DNA of 64,000 nucleotides from Ziziphus jujuba (lineage: Eukaryota; Streptophyta; Magnoliopsida; Rosales; Rhamnaceae): positions 3,479,501 to 3,543,500 of the forward strand of contig NC_083388.1 in the NCBI RefSeq assembly GCF_031755915.1, given 5' to 3'. The notes under the pieces are model-generated. The model saw nothing but the letters and a program-made list of their open reading frames with translations. It was not told where the DNA came from and searched no databases. Every line of letters starts with the position of its first letter. Positions within the stretch are counted from its first letter, which is position 1. A program made the translations under genes and the position numbers. Below are positions 1 through 10,452 of this stretch, piece after piece.

Positions 1-86
1 AACTGAAGACGTAGTGCCACAGATACTATTTCCAGATTCTTTGATATTGTTGAGATTTATTCCTTCATTTGCTCTCGTTGTACCAG

Positions 87-3000
87 ATAACCTTGGAGAA
101 GATTGTCCTGTTTTCGAGAACTTGTTTGAATTTTGTCAAATTTATGCTGGTGGAACAATAGGTAAATCATATAATAATTCTGTTTTTAGCATTTGGCTTG
201 TTCTTTTGTGGCTACATCTGCTCATTGAAATTTTCTTGCAGATGCTGCACGCAGACTGAACAATCAACTTTGTGACATTGCTATAAACTGGGCTGGTGGA
301 CTACATCATGCCAAGAAATGCGAGGCATCTGGATTTTGTTATATCAATGACTTGGTCTTGGGAATCTTGGAGCTCCTAAAACATCATGCCCGTGTTTTAT
401 ACATTGATATAGATGTTCATCATGGTGATGGTGTTGAAGAAGCCTTTTATTTTACTGACAGGTAAAACATTTTATTCACTACTCTTTTTTAGATATGAGG
501 TATGCTAAAAGTTAGAATTGTTTGAGATTTGAAAAGAGAACTATTACCACCTGTAGCTCGCTATTAGAAAAATCAGCAGATTTGGCTTGATCAAGCTTGT
601 ATTGCAAGTCCAGTTTTTATTTGGGTGGATATGTGCTGAAAAGTCTAATGTGTCTGCTGGACAATGGTTACTGACAAAGTGTGTTGCATCTTTAATGTTA
701 AATGTTACCACTCAAATTGTGTAGCTAGGCAGCTATTATTCAGACTTTTAACCATAGGTAGGAAATATTAATAATTTGCATTCATAGACGAGAAGCTTTG
801 GATTCCTTCTAAATACAATGCTGTGGTTCGTAGCAACCTCTAGGTTAGGTCTTCTTTAATTCAGATCAAGAAAACTGTCCTTCACTTGTACGTAGTTTTT
901 TTTCTCAGTCTAGGAACACTCCTTGGATGGAATTTTATTTTGGTTGTACCCAATACTATAAGTTGGACTAATATTTCAGTACTCATATGAAGTAAAATGA
1001 TCAAATTCTATTTATTGTTTTATGCTCTCATTGAACTTTAATTGAATCTGCAAAGTTCAACATGACAGGGTAATGACTGTTAGTTTTCACAAGTTTGGAG
1101 ATATGTTTTTTCCTGGAACTGGTGATGTAAAGGTGACTTTCTAATCTTCTAATAGGTTATAGTACCCAAATAAGAAAATTTCCATTTTGATTCTACATGG
1201 TATAGGCTATGCTTGGTTTGTAACTCCAAATATATTTTGATATTTTAGTTTTCAAAATTTTTAACCAAACTGCATATCTTTATCTATTGGACAATATGGT
1301 TAGAAAGAAATAGTAGGTTTTAGAAGTCAAGGTTCAACATGTGATTACTCTAATAGATAGAATTATATTCCCCTTCTCTAGGAAAAATATTCGTGGGATG
1401 CGATTTCAACCTGCTTTTGGAGTAATCACTGTAAACATGAGTTACTTGGACATAGAAAGTCCATTATCTTAGCCATACACACTTATTTCTATTTTCAGCT
1501 AATGTCTTTTACTTGGAAATGTCATGAAATTTGTTCAATTATAATGTCCTTTTGTGAAAAAATATATTGTTTTGTTGGAAGCCTATATTTTTTTCCCCAC
1601 CAACATTTTAAACTTTCGTCAGTTATAATAGGTCCCATAAGGAACTTATTATGGCTACAGTGTTTCTGTTTGATCGTTTAACTTTATGAGGACAGCCAGC
1701 TATATCTCTACTGTATTAGTATTTTCTCTAAGTGGCGCTTTCCTTTTTGGAATATATACTTATGTTTCCTACTTTATTGGTGCAAATGAAACGGAGAAGG
1801 TGATTTGGTATGCTTGCCCTGATTGTTCTCAGTGTTATAAGGTTTAATAGCTGCCCATTCATATGATAGATCCTTGAAGAATTTGCTTTATGAAAACTCA
1901 TATATTCATTTTTGCTGGAACTATTGGTAAGGTGATTTATTGATAATCTTTATATAATGGAAATGATGATGTTACTTATTAATATATTTGTAATGAAGGA
2001 AATAGGAGAAAGAGAAGGAAAATTTTATGCTATTAATGTTCCACTCAAAGATGGAATAGACGACACTAGCTTCACTCGCCTGTTCAAAACTGTAAGTTCT
2101 GGTTAAATTTTAAAAGCGTGCATGCTCAAGGTTGTAAATTTTAAAAGTGTGCATGCTCAAGGTTAATGTCTTCATTTTAGCCTATGCTGTCTATTGTAAA
2201 CCGTATCCTTGCCAATCCAATTTTGTAGATTATTTCCAAGGTTGTTGAAATTTATCAACCAGGTGTCATAGTTCTCCAATGTGGGGCAGATTCACTTGCT
2301 GGAGATCGCTTGGGCTGCTTCAATCTCTCCATTGACGGTGCATATCTCCTTGTAATTTAAAATTATTTTCTTTCCCTATTATACTATTGTCGAATGTATA
2401 TTTTTGGTCGTATTGCTATAGTATGTTCATTACAATCACCTTTTTGTTACTGAAGTACTGATTTTGGCTAAATTATGCAATGTAAAGTATTTAATGCATG
2501 TAGTTTAATGTCCAAGTGAGTGTAAATGGAAGTTCTAATCCCTTAAATTTGGTGAAAATATGCTAAATGGGAAAGGGTGGGAAGACCATGCAAGTGCTTT
2601 TTGTTTGAAAATTGACATTTTTCAAGTATTTACCATTTAGCATGAATGTCATTGGTAAATGTGCTAATCTTCCCATTCTATATTCAAGTCATAACTGTAA
2701 CAGAAAGGAGTATTGCATTATTTGACAAAATGGAGGACTTAATTGGAACTAAAGAAATGAAAAGGTTGAAATTTTGCTCAAACTTACAATCCATAGCTGT
2801 AGCTTAGCCTTTTAGATCTTATTAGTGGTCTCGAACTAGATGCTGTTGTTCAGCTATAAATTGTAGAGTACGATAACTGTTGCCACGTTGATGCTTCATA
2901 CAGGTCATGCTGAATGTGTTCGGTTTGTGAAGAAATTCAATTTGCCATTATTGGTATCTCTTCTATTTCGACTTATTATTCCATGTAGATCATCTGTTTC

Positions 3001-6000
3001 TTACATCTGGCATGGGTATGGGTTACTTAGAGATTATGTTTTGCCTGCAGGTTACTGGAGGTGGGGGATATACAAAAGAGAATGTTGCACGTTGTTGGAC
3101 TCTTGAAACTGGAGTTCTTCTAGACACAGAACTTCCCAATGGTATGTTAAGGGAATTTTAACGTTATCTTTTAATTTTCATAAAATATGATACGATAGTA
3201 TTGATTTCTTTGTGGACTTGGTGAGATTGGTTATGGTATCACACTTATCCAACAATGTGAACATATAATTACGTATTTCTTCATTGACTTGGTGAGATAA
3301 GGTTTTCCTGAGATATTAATATGGTATAGAGTTGTGAGTTGTAGTTGGTGGTGTGATGTAGGACAGATAGGGCAGGAAGGAAAATAGAAAGAAATAGATA
3401 GGAATCTAGTATCACACTAGATTGATTTTAGGAATCACTCCCAAAACCCTAGGCATCACACCTAAGTTTGTTTTGCATCACACAAAACCAGAGAAAATAA
3501 TCTCATAAAATTCTTGTAATATTCATTAACTGCTCCCAGAATTAAGAAACTGAAAACAATAGGAAACCTAATTAAATAATAAAATGCTCTAATTAAAAAT
3601 AGGAAACTAAATTAATCTACTAAAATCCTTGAAGATCCCAAATAAGCCCATCTTGTCCTAGATCATGCCAAATTAATGTTTGGGCCTTAGAATTTGTTTT
3701 TCCTCTTCTCTGATAAGTTTTCAGAGGTTGTTTCCATCTTGCATCAATTCCCCTTGGCTTAGAAAAACTCGACCCCGGCGAGTTGATGGCATGAAATTGA
3801 TCATAGAGGTCTTGATTGAGTTTCTGAAATTCTTGGTCAGTGATCCATGTGCAATCTGAAAGTGGTCGGTCCTTCCACTTGATAAGATACCGTTGATATC
3901 CTCCACCTCTAGTTGATACTATTTGATGATCAACAACATCTTCAATTTCCTCTTTTAATCGAAATGTAGATGGTAGACTTGCTGCCTTGCTACCTCTTGC
4001 TGTATCATTTTCATGTCCCTCATAAGAACTTAGATCCTCAATATTGAAGACATTACTTATACCCATATCCTTTGGTAGATCAAGGACATAGGCATTTGAG
4101 CTGATTTTCTTTAAAATCTTATATGGACCAACATTCCTTGAATGTAGCTTCTTATAAGTGCCCCTAGGAAAACGCTCAGGCCGTATCCGAACCATTACCA
4201 TATCCCCTTCATTAAATTCAGCAAATTTTCTCTTCAAATCAGCATGTGCCTTGTAGCTTTCATTACTTAGAGCAAGTTTTCTGCAAATATCATCATGAAT
4301 TTCTTGAATGTGTCTTCCAAAAGTTTCAGCTTCAGCACTTGGTCTTGCTGCCAAAGGTAAAGGAACCAAGTCAAGAGGCTTCCTAGGAAGCATCCCAGTT
4401 ACAATTTCAAATGGACTGCGACCTGTGCTCCTATTTATGGAGCTATTATATGCAAATTCTGCCATAGGAAGTATTTGATCCCAACTAGATATGTGATCTC
4501 CAACTAAACAGCGAAGTAAATCTCCCAAGCTTCGATTTACAACTTCTGTTTGACCATCTGATTGTGGATGAAAAGCAGAAGAGAACTTCAATTTAGTATT
4601 CATTGTCTTCCATAAGGTTCTCCAAAAATAACTCATGAACTTTACATCCCGATCTGAAACTATTGTCATAGGTAGTCCATGAAGACGAACTATTTCTTTG
4701 AAAAATAATTTAGCTACATGAACAGCATCCATGGTCTTTGAACAGGCAATAAAGTGTGCCATTTTTGAAAATCTATCAACCACAACCATTATGCAATCAT
4801 GCCCCCTTATTGTTTTAGGTAATCCTAAAACAAAATCCATGCTTAACTCTTTCCATGGCTCATGAGGTATGGGAAGAGGCATATACAAACCTGTATTCTT
4901 CTTCCTTCCTTTTGATAATTGACATATCCGACATCGAGAAATTGTTTTGATAACATCTCTCTTCAAAGTTGGCCAATAGAATCGATCTTCAACCATGGCT
5001 ATGGTTTTATCTCTTCCAAAATGACCAGCTGCCCCTCCACCATGTAATTTCCAAATCATTTGCTCACGTAATGATGTATTAGGCAAACAAAGTTTGGTTT
5101 CTTTAAAAAGATAACCATCATGTAGTGAAAAATTAGGGTATTCACCTAGCTGTCCTCTTGTTAAAGCTGCATGTATAAGGCTGAAATCCTTACAAGAAGG
5201 ATAATCCCTTTTAAGAGATTCAAACCCCACAACTTGAATTGCCATAGAAGCTAAGATATACACAACTCTACTCAATGCATCAGCAACCTTGTTTTCTGCA
5301 CCAGATTTGTGTTTGATAAGGAATGAGTATTCTTGCAAGAAAGAAATCCATTTCCCATGCCGATAATTCATCTTCTTTTGTGAGTTGATGTACTTGAGGG
5401 CTTCATGATCTGAAAATAGAATAAACTCCTTTGATATGAGATAATGACGCCAATATCGCAAAGCTTGAACCACCGCATAAAATTCTTTGTCATAAGTAGA
5501 ATACTTTTGCTTAGCTTCATTGAATTTCTCACTGAAAAATGCAATTGGATGCCCTTCTTGACTAAGTATGCCACCAATTCCCACATTAGATGCATCACAT
5601 GCTACCTCAAAAACCTTTGAAAAATCTGGGAGTCGAAGAATTGGTGCTTCAGTCAATCTTTTCTTAACCTCTTCCAAAGCTTTTGTTGCAGTCTTGGTCC
5701 AAAGAAATTGATTTTTCTTCATACAATCAGTTATTGGAGCCATAATTGAGCTGAAATTCCGAATAAATCTTCGATAAAATGTAGCTAATCCATGAAAGCT
5801 TCGTACCTCTTGCAATGAGCTAGGAATTGGCCACTCTAGGATAGCTTTAATCTTCAAAGGATCCATTTCCAGCCCTCTTGATGAAACAACATAACCTAAG
5901 AATACCACTGATGATGTCATAAAACAACATTTCTTCAAATTTATGTAGAGCTTCTCTTGTCGAAGAACTCTCATAACTTGCTGCAAATGTGAAAGATGGT

Positions 6001-9000
6001 CTTCCCTGCTCTTGCTATATATCAATATATCATCAAAATATACTACCAAAAATTTACCAAAGAATGGCTGTAGAATTTGATTCATAAACCTCATAAATGT
6101 ACTTGGAGCATTTGAAAGACCAAATGGCATTACCAGCCATTCATAAAGACCATCCTTTGTTTTGAAAGCTGTTTTCCACTCATCTCCGGGCCTTAGACGA
6201 ATTTGATGATATCCACTTTTTAGATCCAATTTTGAAAATATACACGAACCAGCCATCATGTCCAACATGTCATCAAAGCGAGGGATAGGGAAGCGATATT
6301 GGATTGTAATCTTGTTAATCGCACGACTATCAACACACATTCGCCAACTCCCATCTTTCTTAGGTGTAAGCAAAGCCGGAACAGCACAAGGACTTAAACT
6401 CTCACGGATAAATCCCTTGGACAGCAACTCCTCCACTTGCCTCTTAAGCTCCGCATGCTCGCTAGGGTTCATACGATATGCTGGAAGATTAGGGAATTGA
6501 GCTCCTGGTACAAAGTCTATGGCATGCTGAATGTTACGTAAAGGAGGTAATTCACTTGGAAATTCTTCCGGAACCAAATCTGAAAAATCAGACAACAACT
6601 TCTGAATCTCTACTGGAAACGTTTGCTTGCTGGTTGCTGTTTCCTTCTTTATTTCCTTTGCTAGAACAGCATATATAACTCCATTTTTCTTACTTTCTCG
6701 CTCAAAATTCTTCTTAGTGAGAATATGTAGAGACTTTTGTGGATTGTTAGAAACCTTACTTGGTTTTTCCACCTTATACTTATCCATCTCAGCTACCGTC
6801 ATAGGCTTCAACACAACCTTCCTACCTTTGAACATGAAAGAGTAGGTATTTTCTCTCCCACAGTGAAACACATCTCTATCATACAGCCAAGGACGACCCA
6901 GAAGAAGATGTGTTACTTTCATCGGAATCACATCACACCAAATTGAGTCATTGTAAACCCCACATGAAAAAGAAACTAGACAGCGTTGGGTTACCGGAAT
7001 TGAAGTACTGTCAATCCATGCTACTTTATATGGATGTGGATGCGGTTCAATAGGAAGTTTTAATCGTCCTACCATAGATGCCGACACAACATTCATACTA
7101 CTCCCACCATCAATGATAAGTTTTTGTGCTTGATTTTCACAACGAACCAACATTTGAAAAATAGAGGTGCGTTTCCAATCTTCCTTCTCATCTTTCGGAA
7201 TTGAAAGGATACGTCTAACAACAGCACTTAATGAAGTATCTACTTCATCTTCTTCCAAGTCATCAGGATTATAAACTCCATAGTTGAAATTGTCTTCATC
7301 TTCCTCTCTTTGTTGATCAGGTTCTTCATGATGTTCTACATCAAGATGTAGGTTTCTTTTAGGACAATTATATGCCATATGACCAGGCTGTCCACATTTG
7401 AAACATTGGTTGCCTTTTCCTCTAAGTTCAGAAGCATTAGGAACAGGTACCTTGACCTTCATAGGTTGTTTTGAAGGCTGATTTGTTACAACTCTGCTGC
7501 TGCGATTTATATTCAGTCTTTTGAAACTTCCAAGATACTCCTCCAAATCCAAAGAAACTTGAAAAGCTTGCTCTAAGCCGTAGATAGGTTGTCTTAGTAG
7601 CTCCCTCCTAATGTGGGACCTCAAACCAGATTTAAATCTTGCTAATGTTTGCCTTGGATCTTCAAGTAGTTGGCTTCGAGTCTTCAACTCATCAAACTTC
7701 TGCATATACTCAGCAACTGATAAATTACCTTGCTTCAAGTTGATTGCTTGTTCACATAATTTATCATAGTAATTGGTAGGCATGTATTTTTCCCTAAGCT
7801 TGGCTTTCATTTCTTGCCAAGTACCAATGGGTGGTGATCCCATTCTCCTTAAATCTCCTTCAACACCCATCCACCAAATTTTGGCAAGACCTACTAGCTT
7901 CATCTTAGCGAACCTTACTCTCCGATCATCATCCATATCATACCAATCAAAATATTCTTCAATGGAAGAAAGCCAATCAGCAAACTCAGTTGGATTTACT
8001 TTACCTTCGAAATCTGGTACTTCAATCTTTACCCTCTTTGTGATGTCATCAAACGTATTGTGACGTCCTTGTGTTGATTGCAATATATCTCTCACCCAAT
8101 TAGGTGTCTGTTGGGCTGCAGGGAAAGGCACTGGAGCAATTGTCTTTGCTGGCAGCTTCTCTTGACTTTTATCCTCATTGGCTTCAGGATTCTCATCTTG
8201 TTCATTGTTAGTTGAAGAACTGCTAGGTTGAGATATTTGGGCTTCAATATTACTAACCCGAACATTAAGAGACTCCACTTGTTCGACCATACGAATAAAT
8301 AATTCTTCAAATTGATTGTCAGTTATTCTTCCTCTAAAACTCTTTCCAGATCTTGTAGTCATGATTCTTTAATCCAAAGAAACAATCTGATCACCGACAC
8401 TGTTCACGTCGGATTACTGTTCACGCTATGGGTTACTGTTCACGCCGAAGAGTTACTGTTGACGGAACTGTTTACGCGGCTAGGGTTGGAACCAGGCTCT
8501 GATACCAAACTGATGTAGGACAGATAGGGCAGGAAGGAAAATAGAAAGAAATAGATAGGAATCTAGTATCACACTAGATTGATTTTAGGAATCACTCCCA
8601 AAACCCTAGGCATCACACCTAAGTTTGTTTTGCATCACACAAAACCAGAGAAAATAATCTCATAAAATTCTTGTAATATTCATTAACTGCTCCCAGAATT
8701 ACAAAGAACCCTATTTATATTAAAATCATCTAAGAATATTAGGAAACTAAAATAATAGGAAACCTAGTTAAATAAGGAAACTAATAACATTAAGAAACTG
8801 AAAACAATAGGAAACCTAATTAAATAATAAAATGCTCTAATTAAAAATAGGAAACTAAATTAATCTACTAAAATCCTTGAAGATCCCAAATAAGCCCATC
8901 TTGTCCTAGATCATGCCAAATTAATGTTTGGGCCTTAGAATCTGTTTTTCCTCTTCTCTGATAAGTTTTTAGAGGTTGTTTCCATCTTGCATCATGGTGG

Positions 9001-10452
9001 TGCTTTTTATTTTTTTTGGGGCCTGACAGGGTGGGAGGGGGGTTACATCTGCAACATAATTGTATTGTTTTGCTCTTATTGACATTATAAATGTATGGTT
9101 TTGCTCTTGTTGACACTTTTTTCATCTTTGGTATTTTTAGATGTTTCTGTTATATTCATGGGGTTCATAGTTAAGCTCTGAAAGTGAAAATTATGCAGTA
9201 ACAATATATATGTTGGTATTAGTCTAGGATTAGTCTTCCCCCATTGTGAGGTGAGTATTGTATATTTTGGTATAAATTTAGTTCCATTCTATTTTGATTT
9301 TTGCCATTTTCATTATTTATGCAGATATCCCAGAGAACGAGTATATTAAGTATTTTGCCCCGGAGTTTTCATTGAAGATACCGAATGGTCATATAGTATG
9401 TTGTTTTTGTTACTTTTGTCCTATAATGCAGTTCTTGACATTGAATAGAATTTTTCTTGTAGAATTTGTTGCCAGATTTGTTGGATCATATGATATAATG
9501 GCTTTACATGGTCAGATACATAAAGTTTGTATTCTTAGTTTGAATTTTGCAATAAAGGTTCTATCAAAATCCTTCCTGATTGTAATTGTTTTCTTTCTTT
9601 GGGGTCGATGTTGACTTTGCAGGAGAATTTAAATAGTAAATCATATCTTAGCACGATAAAAGTGCAGGTTTTGGAAAATCTCCGCTACATCCAACATGCT
9701 CCCAGTGTACAAATGCAAGAGGTCAGTAGCATTTAAATATTATGTGTGAGCAATCTGTTATGTGATAAGCCCATTCTTTCCTTGAATGCGAAGTGCAGTT
9801 TCATATCCCTGTACACCCGAGTTGCTTCCTCTTAGACACTCATGATTACATTTTAATATTATCTGATTCATGCTTATACATGCCTGCTATCTTTGATTTG
9901 CATTGCTCATAATTAAACAAGTATGGAACCAAGCAGTTGCCCTGTTGCTTTAGTATTAAACTTGGTTTCAAAAGTTTCAAATATGATAAATAGCAATTCT
10001 TCTCTCATATACATGCCAGCCATGTTTGATAAATAGCTAGAAAATGGTCAAGACCCAACAGTTAAACAAGAGCGATGTGGTTTGTTTTACAGGTTCCGCC
10101 AGATTTTTATATTCCCGATTTTGATGAAGATGAGCAGAACCCTGATGAGCGTGTGGATCGTAAGTGAAAATTCTGACCAACTCAATTATACTTGCACCAC
10201 TACGTGTCCACAAGTGGACACACATTTTTGTTTTGGCCATGGAGGCACACATGTTCTGTTTTGGTGATAATCACACACATTTTTATGTTCTGTTGTTTTT
10301 CTCTCAGCTTTTGACACTTTATGTTTTTTTGTTTTCCATAAAAAAATTTCCCCAATGTCATCTCAGAGCACACCCAAGACAAGCACATTCAACGTGATGA
10401 TGAATATTATGACGGGGACAATGATAATGATCAGAACATGGACGATGTGTGA
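87..10452 (+). CDS. HDA9: Histone deacetylase HDA9 (class I, RPD3-type), 5' end outside the window
   Basis: Eleven exons can be read: 87-161, 242-461, 1069-1132, 1999-2091, 2229-2337, 2904-2953, 3051-3141, 9325-9395, 9623-9721, 10093-10159 and 10367-10452. All are joined by GT-AG introns and stay in phase, giving about 340 residues; roughly the first 85-90 lie upstream. Class I zinc-deacetylase motifs are present: [12 protein letters not shown], the zinc-binding [22 protein letters not shown] and [11 protein letters not shown]. The closest family member I recognise is Arabidopsis HDA9, which deacetylates histone H3 in the nucleus and acts in flowering, ageing and stress repression. The acidic Asp/Asn-rich tail ([13 protein letters not shown]) also fits HDA9 rather than HDA6 or HDA19. 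The intron after exon 7 is 6183 bp because a gypsy retrotransposon sits inside it. No coding damage is seen. Confidence 0.95.
2104..2165. repeat. 31-bp tandem duplication in an HDA9 intron
   Basis: Two adjacent 31-bp copies (2104-2134 and 2135-2165) differ at two positions. Each contains the palindrome GCATGC. The duplication lies just after the donor site of exon 2092 and does not touch coding sequence. Confidence 0.9.
3354..3746 (-). repeat. 3' LTR of the gypsy element, with promoter segment deleted
   Basis: This LTR is 393 bp, against 484 bp for its partner. It lacks the segment equal to 8702-8792 of the other LTR, and the missing piece is bounded by a 4-bp direct repeat (ATTA). It also encodes the last 42 or so residues of the gag-pol frame. 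Confidence 0.95.
3620..8362 (-). CDS. Gag-Pol polyprotein of the gypsy element, intact
   Basis: One open frame of 1580 residues. Rough order: retrotransposon gag domain (about 100-280, with [12 protein letters not shown] and IWWMGVE); a CCHC zinc knuckle ([14 protein letters not shown], about 320-335); aspartic protease with the plant variant IIDGGSS (about 415); reverse transcriptase with YFDDILIYS (about 773); RNase H starting [10 protein letters not shown] (about 920); integrase HHCC finger (GHFGRDKT to CRICQ, about 1110-1150); integrase DDE core ([22 protein letters not shown], about 1170-1280); and a chromodomain ([16 protein letters not shown], about 1475-1520). The frame runs about 42 codons into the 3' LTR. 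No stop or frameshift is seen, so it could encode an active protein. The start ATG at 8362 lies about 150 bp inside the 5' LTR, a normal leader length. Confidence 0.95.
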   Translation of the reverse strand: MTTRSGKSFRGRITDNQFEELFIRMVEQVESLNVRVSNIEAQISQPSSSSTNNEQDENPEANEDKSQEKLPAKTIAPVPFPAAQQTPNWVRDILQSTQGRHNTFDDITKRVKIEVPDFEGKVNPTEFADWLSSIEEYFDWYDMDDDRRVRFAKMKLVGLAKIWWMGVEGDLRRMGSPPIGTWQEMKAKLREKYMPTNYYDKLCEQAINLKQGNLSVAEYMQKFDELKTRSQLLEDPRQTLARFKSGLRSHIRRELLRQPIYGLEQAFQVSLDLEEYLGSFKRLNINRSSRVVTNQPSKQPMKVKVPVPNASELRGKGNQCFKCGQPGHMAYNCPKRNLHLDVEHHEEPDQQREEDEDNFNYGVYNPDDLEEDEVDTSLSAVVRRILSIPKDEKEDWKRTSIFQMLVRCENQAQKLIIDGGSSMNVVSASMVGRLKLPIEPHPHPYKVAWIDSTSIPVTQRCLVSFSCGVYNDSIWCDVIPMKVTHLLLGRPWLYDRDVFHCGRENTYSFMFKGRKVVLKPMTVAEMDKYKVEKPSKVSNNPQKSLHILTKKNFERESKKNGVIYAVLAKEIKKETATSKQTFPVEIQKLLSDFSDLVPEEFPSELPPLRNIQHAIDFVPGAQFPNLPAYRMNPSEHAELKRQVEELLSKGFIRESLSPCAVPALLTPKKDGSWRMCVDSRAINKITIQYRFPIPRFDDMLDMMAGSCIFSKLDLKSGYHQIRLRPGDEWKTAFKTKDGLYEWLVMPFGLSNAPSTFMRFMNQILQPFFGKFLVVYFDDILIYSKSREDHLSHLQQVMRVLRQEKLYINLKKCCFMTSSVVFLGYVVSSRGLEMDPLKIKAILEWPIPSSLQEVRSFHGLATFYRRFIRNFSSIMAPITDCMKKNQFLWTKTATKALEEVKKRLTEAPILRLPDFSKVFEVACDASNVGIGGILSQEGHPIAFFSEKFNEAKQKYSTYDKEFYAVVQALRYWRHYLISKEFILFSDHEALKYINSQKKMNYRHGKWISFLQEYSFLIKHKSGAENKVADALSRVVYILASMAIQVVGFESLKRDYPSCKDFSLIHAALTRGQLGEYPNFSLHDGYLFKETKLCLPNTSLREQMIWKLHGGGAAGHFGRDKTIAMVEDRFYWPTLKRDVIKTISRCRICQLSKGRKKNTGLYMPLPIPHEPWKELSMDFVLGLPKTIRGHDCIMVVVDRFSKMAHFIACSKTMDAVHVAKLFFKEIVRLHGLPMTIVSDRDVKFMSYFWRTLWKTMNTKLKFSSAFHPQSDGQTEVVNRSLGDLLRCLVGDHISSWDQILPMAEFAYNSSINRSTGRSPFEIVTGMLPRKPLDLVPLPLAARPSAEAETFGRHIQEIHDDICRKLALSNESYKAHADLKRKFAEFNEGDMVMVRIRPERFPRGTYKKLHSRNVGPYKILKKISSNAYVLDLPKDMGISNVFNIEDLSSYEGHENDTARGSKAASLPSTFRLKEEIEDVVDHQIVSTRGGGYQRYLIKWKDRPLSDCTWITDQEFQKLNQDLYDQFHAINSPGSSFSKPRGIDARWKQPLKTYQRRGKTNSKAQTLIWHDLGQDGLIWDLQGF
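3747..3755 (-). other. Polypurine tract of the gypsy element
   Basis: On the minus strand AAGGGGAAT directly abuts the start of the 3' LTR, the expected place for plus-strand DNA priming. Confidence 0.8.
8496..8507 (-). other. Primer-binding site (initiator tRNA-Met)
   Basis: The minus strand reads TGGTATCAGAGC three bases after the 5' LTR. This is the usual plant complement to the 3' end of initiator tRNA-Met. Confidence 0.93.
8511..8994 (-). repeat. 5' LTR of the gypsy element, full length
   Basis: This 484-bp LTR keeps the segment lost from the other LTR. It can also be translated at 8868-8994 into the same C-terminal peptide as gag-pol, which is only an echo of the LTR-encoded tail and not a separate gene. 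Confidence 0.95.
8712..8719 (-). promoter_or_regulatory. TATA box of the gypsy 5' LTR
   Basis: The minus strand reads TATAAATA followed by GGG, about 275 nt into the LTR, a good match to a plant TATA box. It lies in the 91-bp stretch absent from the 3' LTR. Transcription from here would run antisense to HDA9. Confidence 0.75.

Larger units (their letters stand above)
3354..8994 (-). mobile_element. Complete Ty3/gypsy LTR retrotransposon (chromodomain-bearing) inside an HDA9 intron
   Basis: The element is 5641 bp and lies antisense to HDA9. It has two LTRs with TG...CA ends (TGATG...CATCA), a primer-binding site matching initiator tRNA-Met, a polypurine tract, and one uninterrupted gag-pol frame with a C-terminal chromodomain. 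The 5-bp target duplication TGGTG is present on both sides (3349-3353 and 8995-8999); the match extends to 8 bp because the site is a TGG repeat. The aligned parts of the LTRs differ by only two substitutions plus one 91-bp deletion, so insertion was recent. The chromodomain and domain order protease-RT-RNaseH-integrase place it among plant chromoviruses; the exact lineage is not certain. Confidence 0.97.

Noticed and set aside
8868..9125. Separate minus-strand gene after the gypsy element
   Set aside because: Its C-terminal part is the LTR-encoded tail of gag-pol seen in the second LTR; the rest is HDA9 intron sequence.
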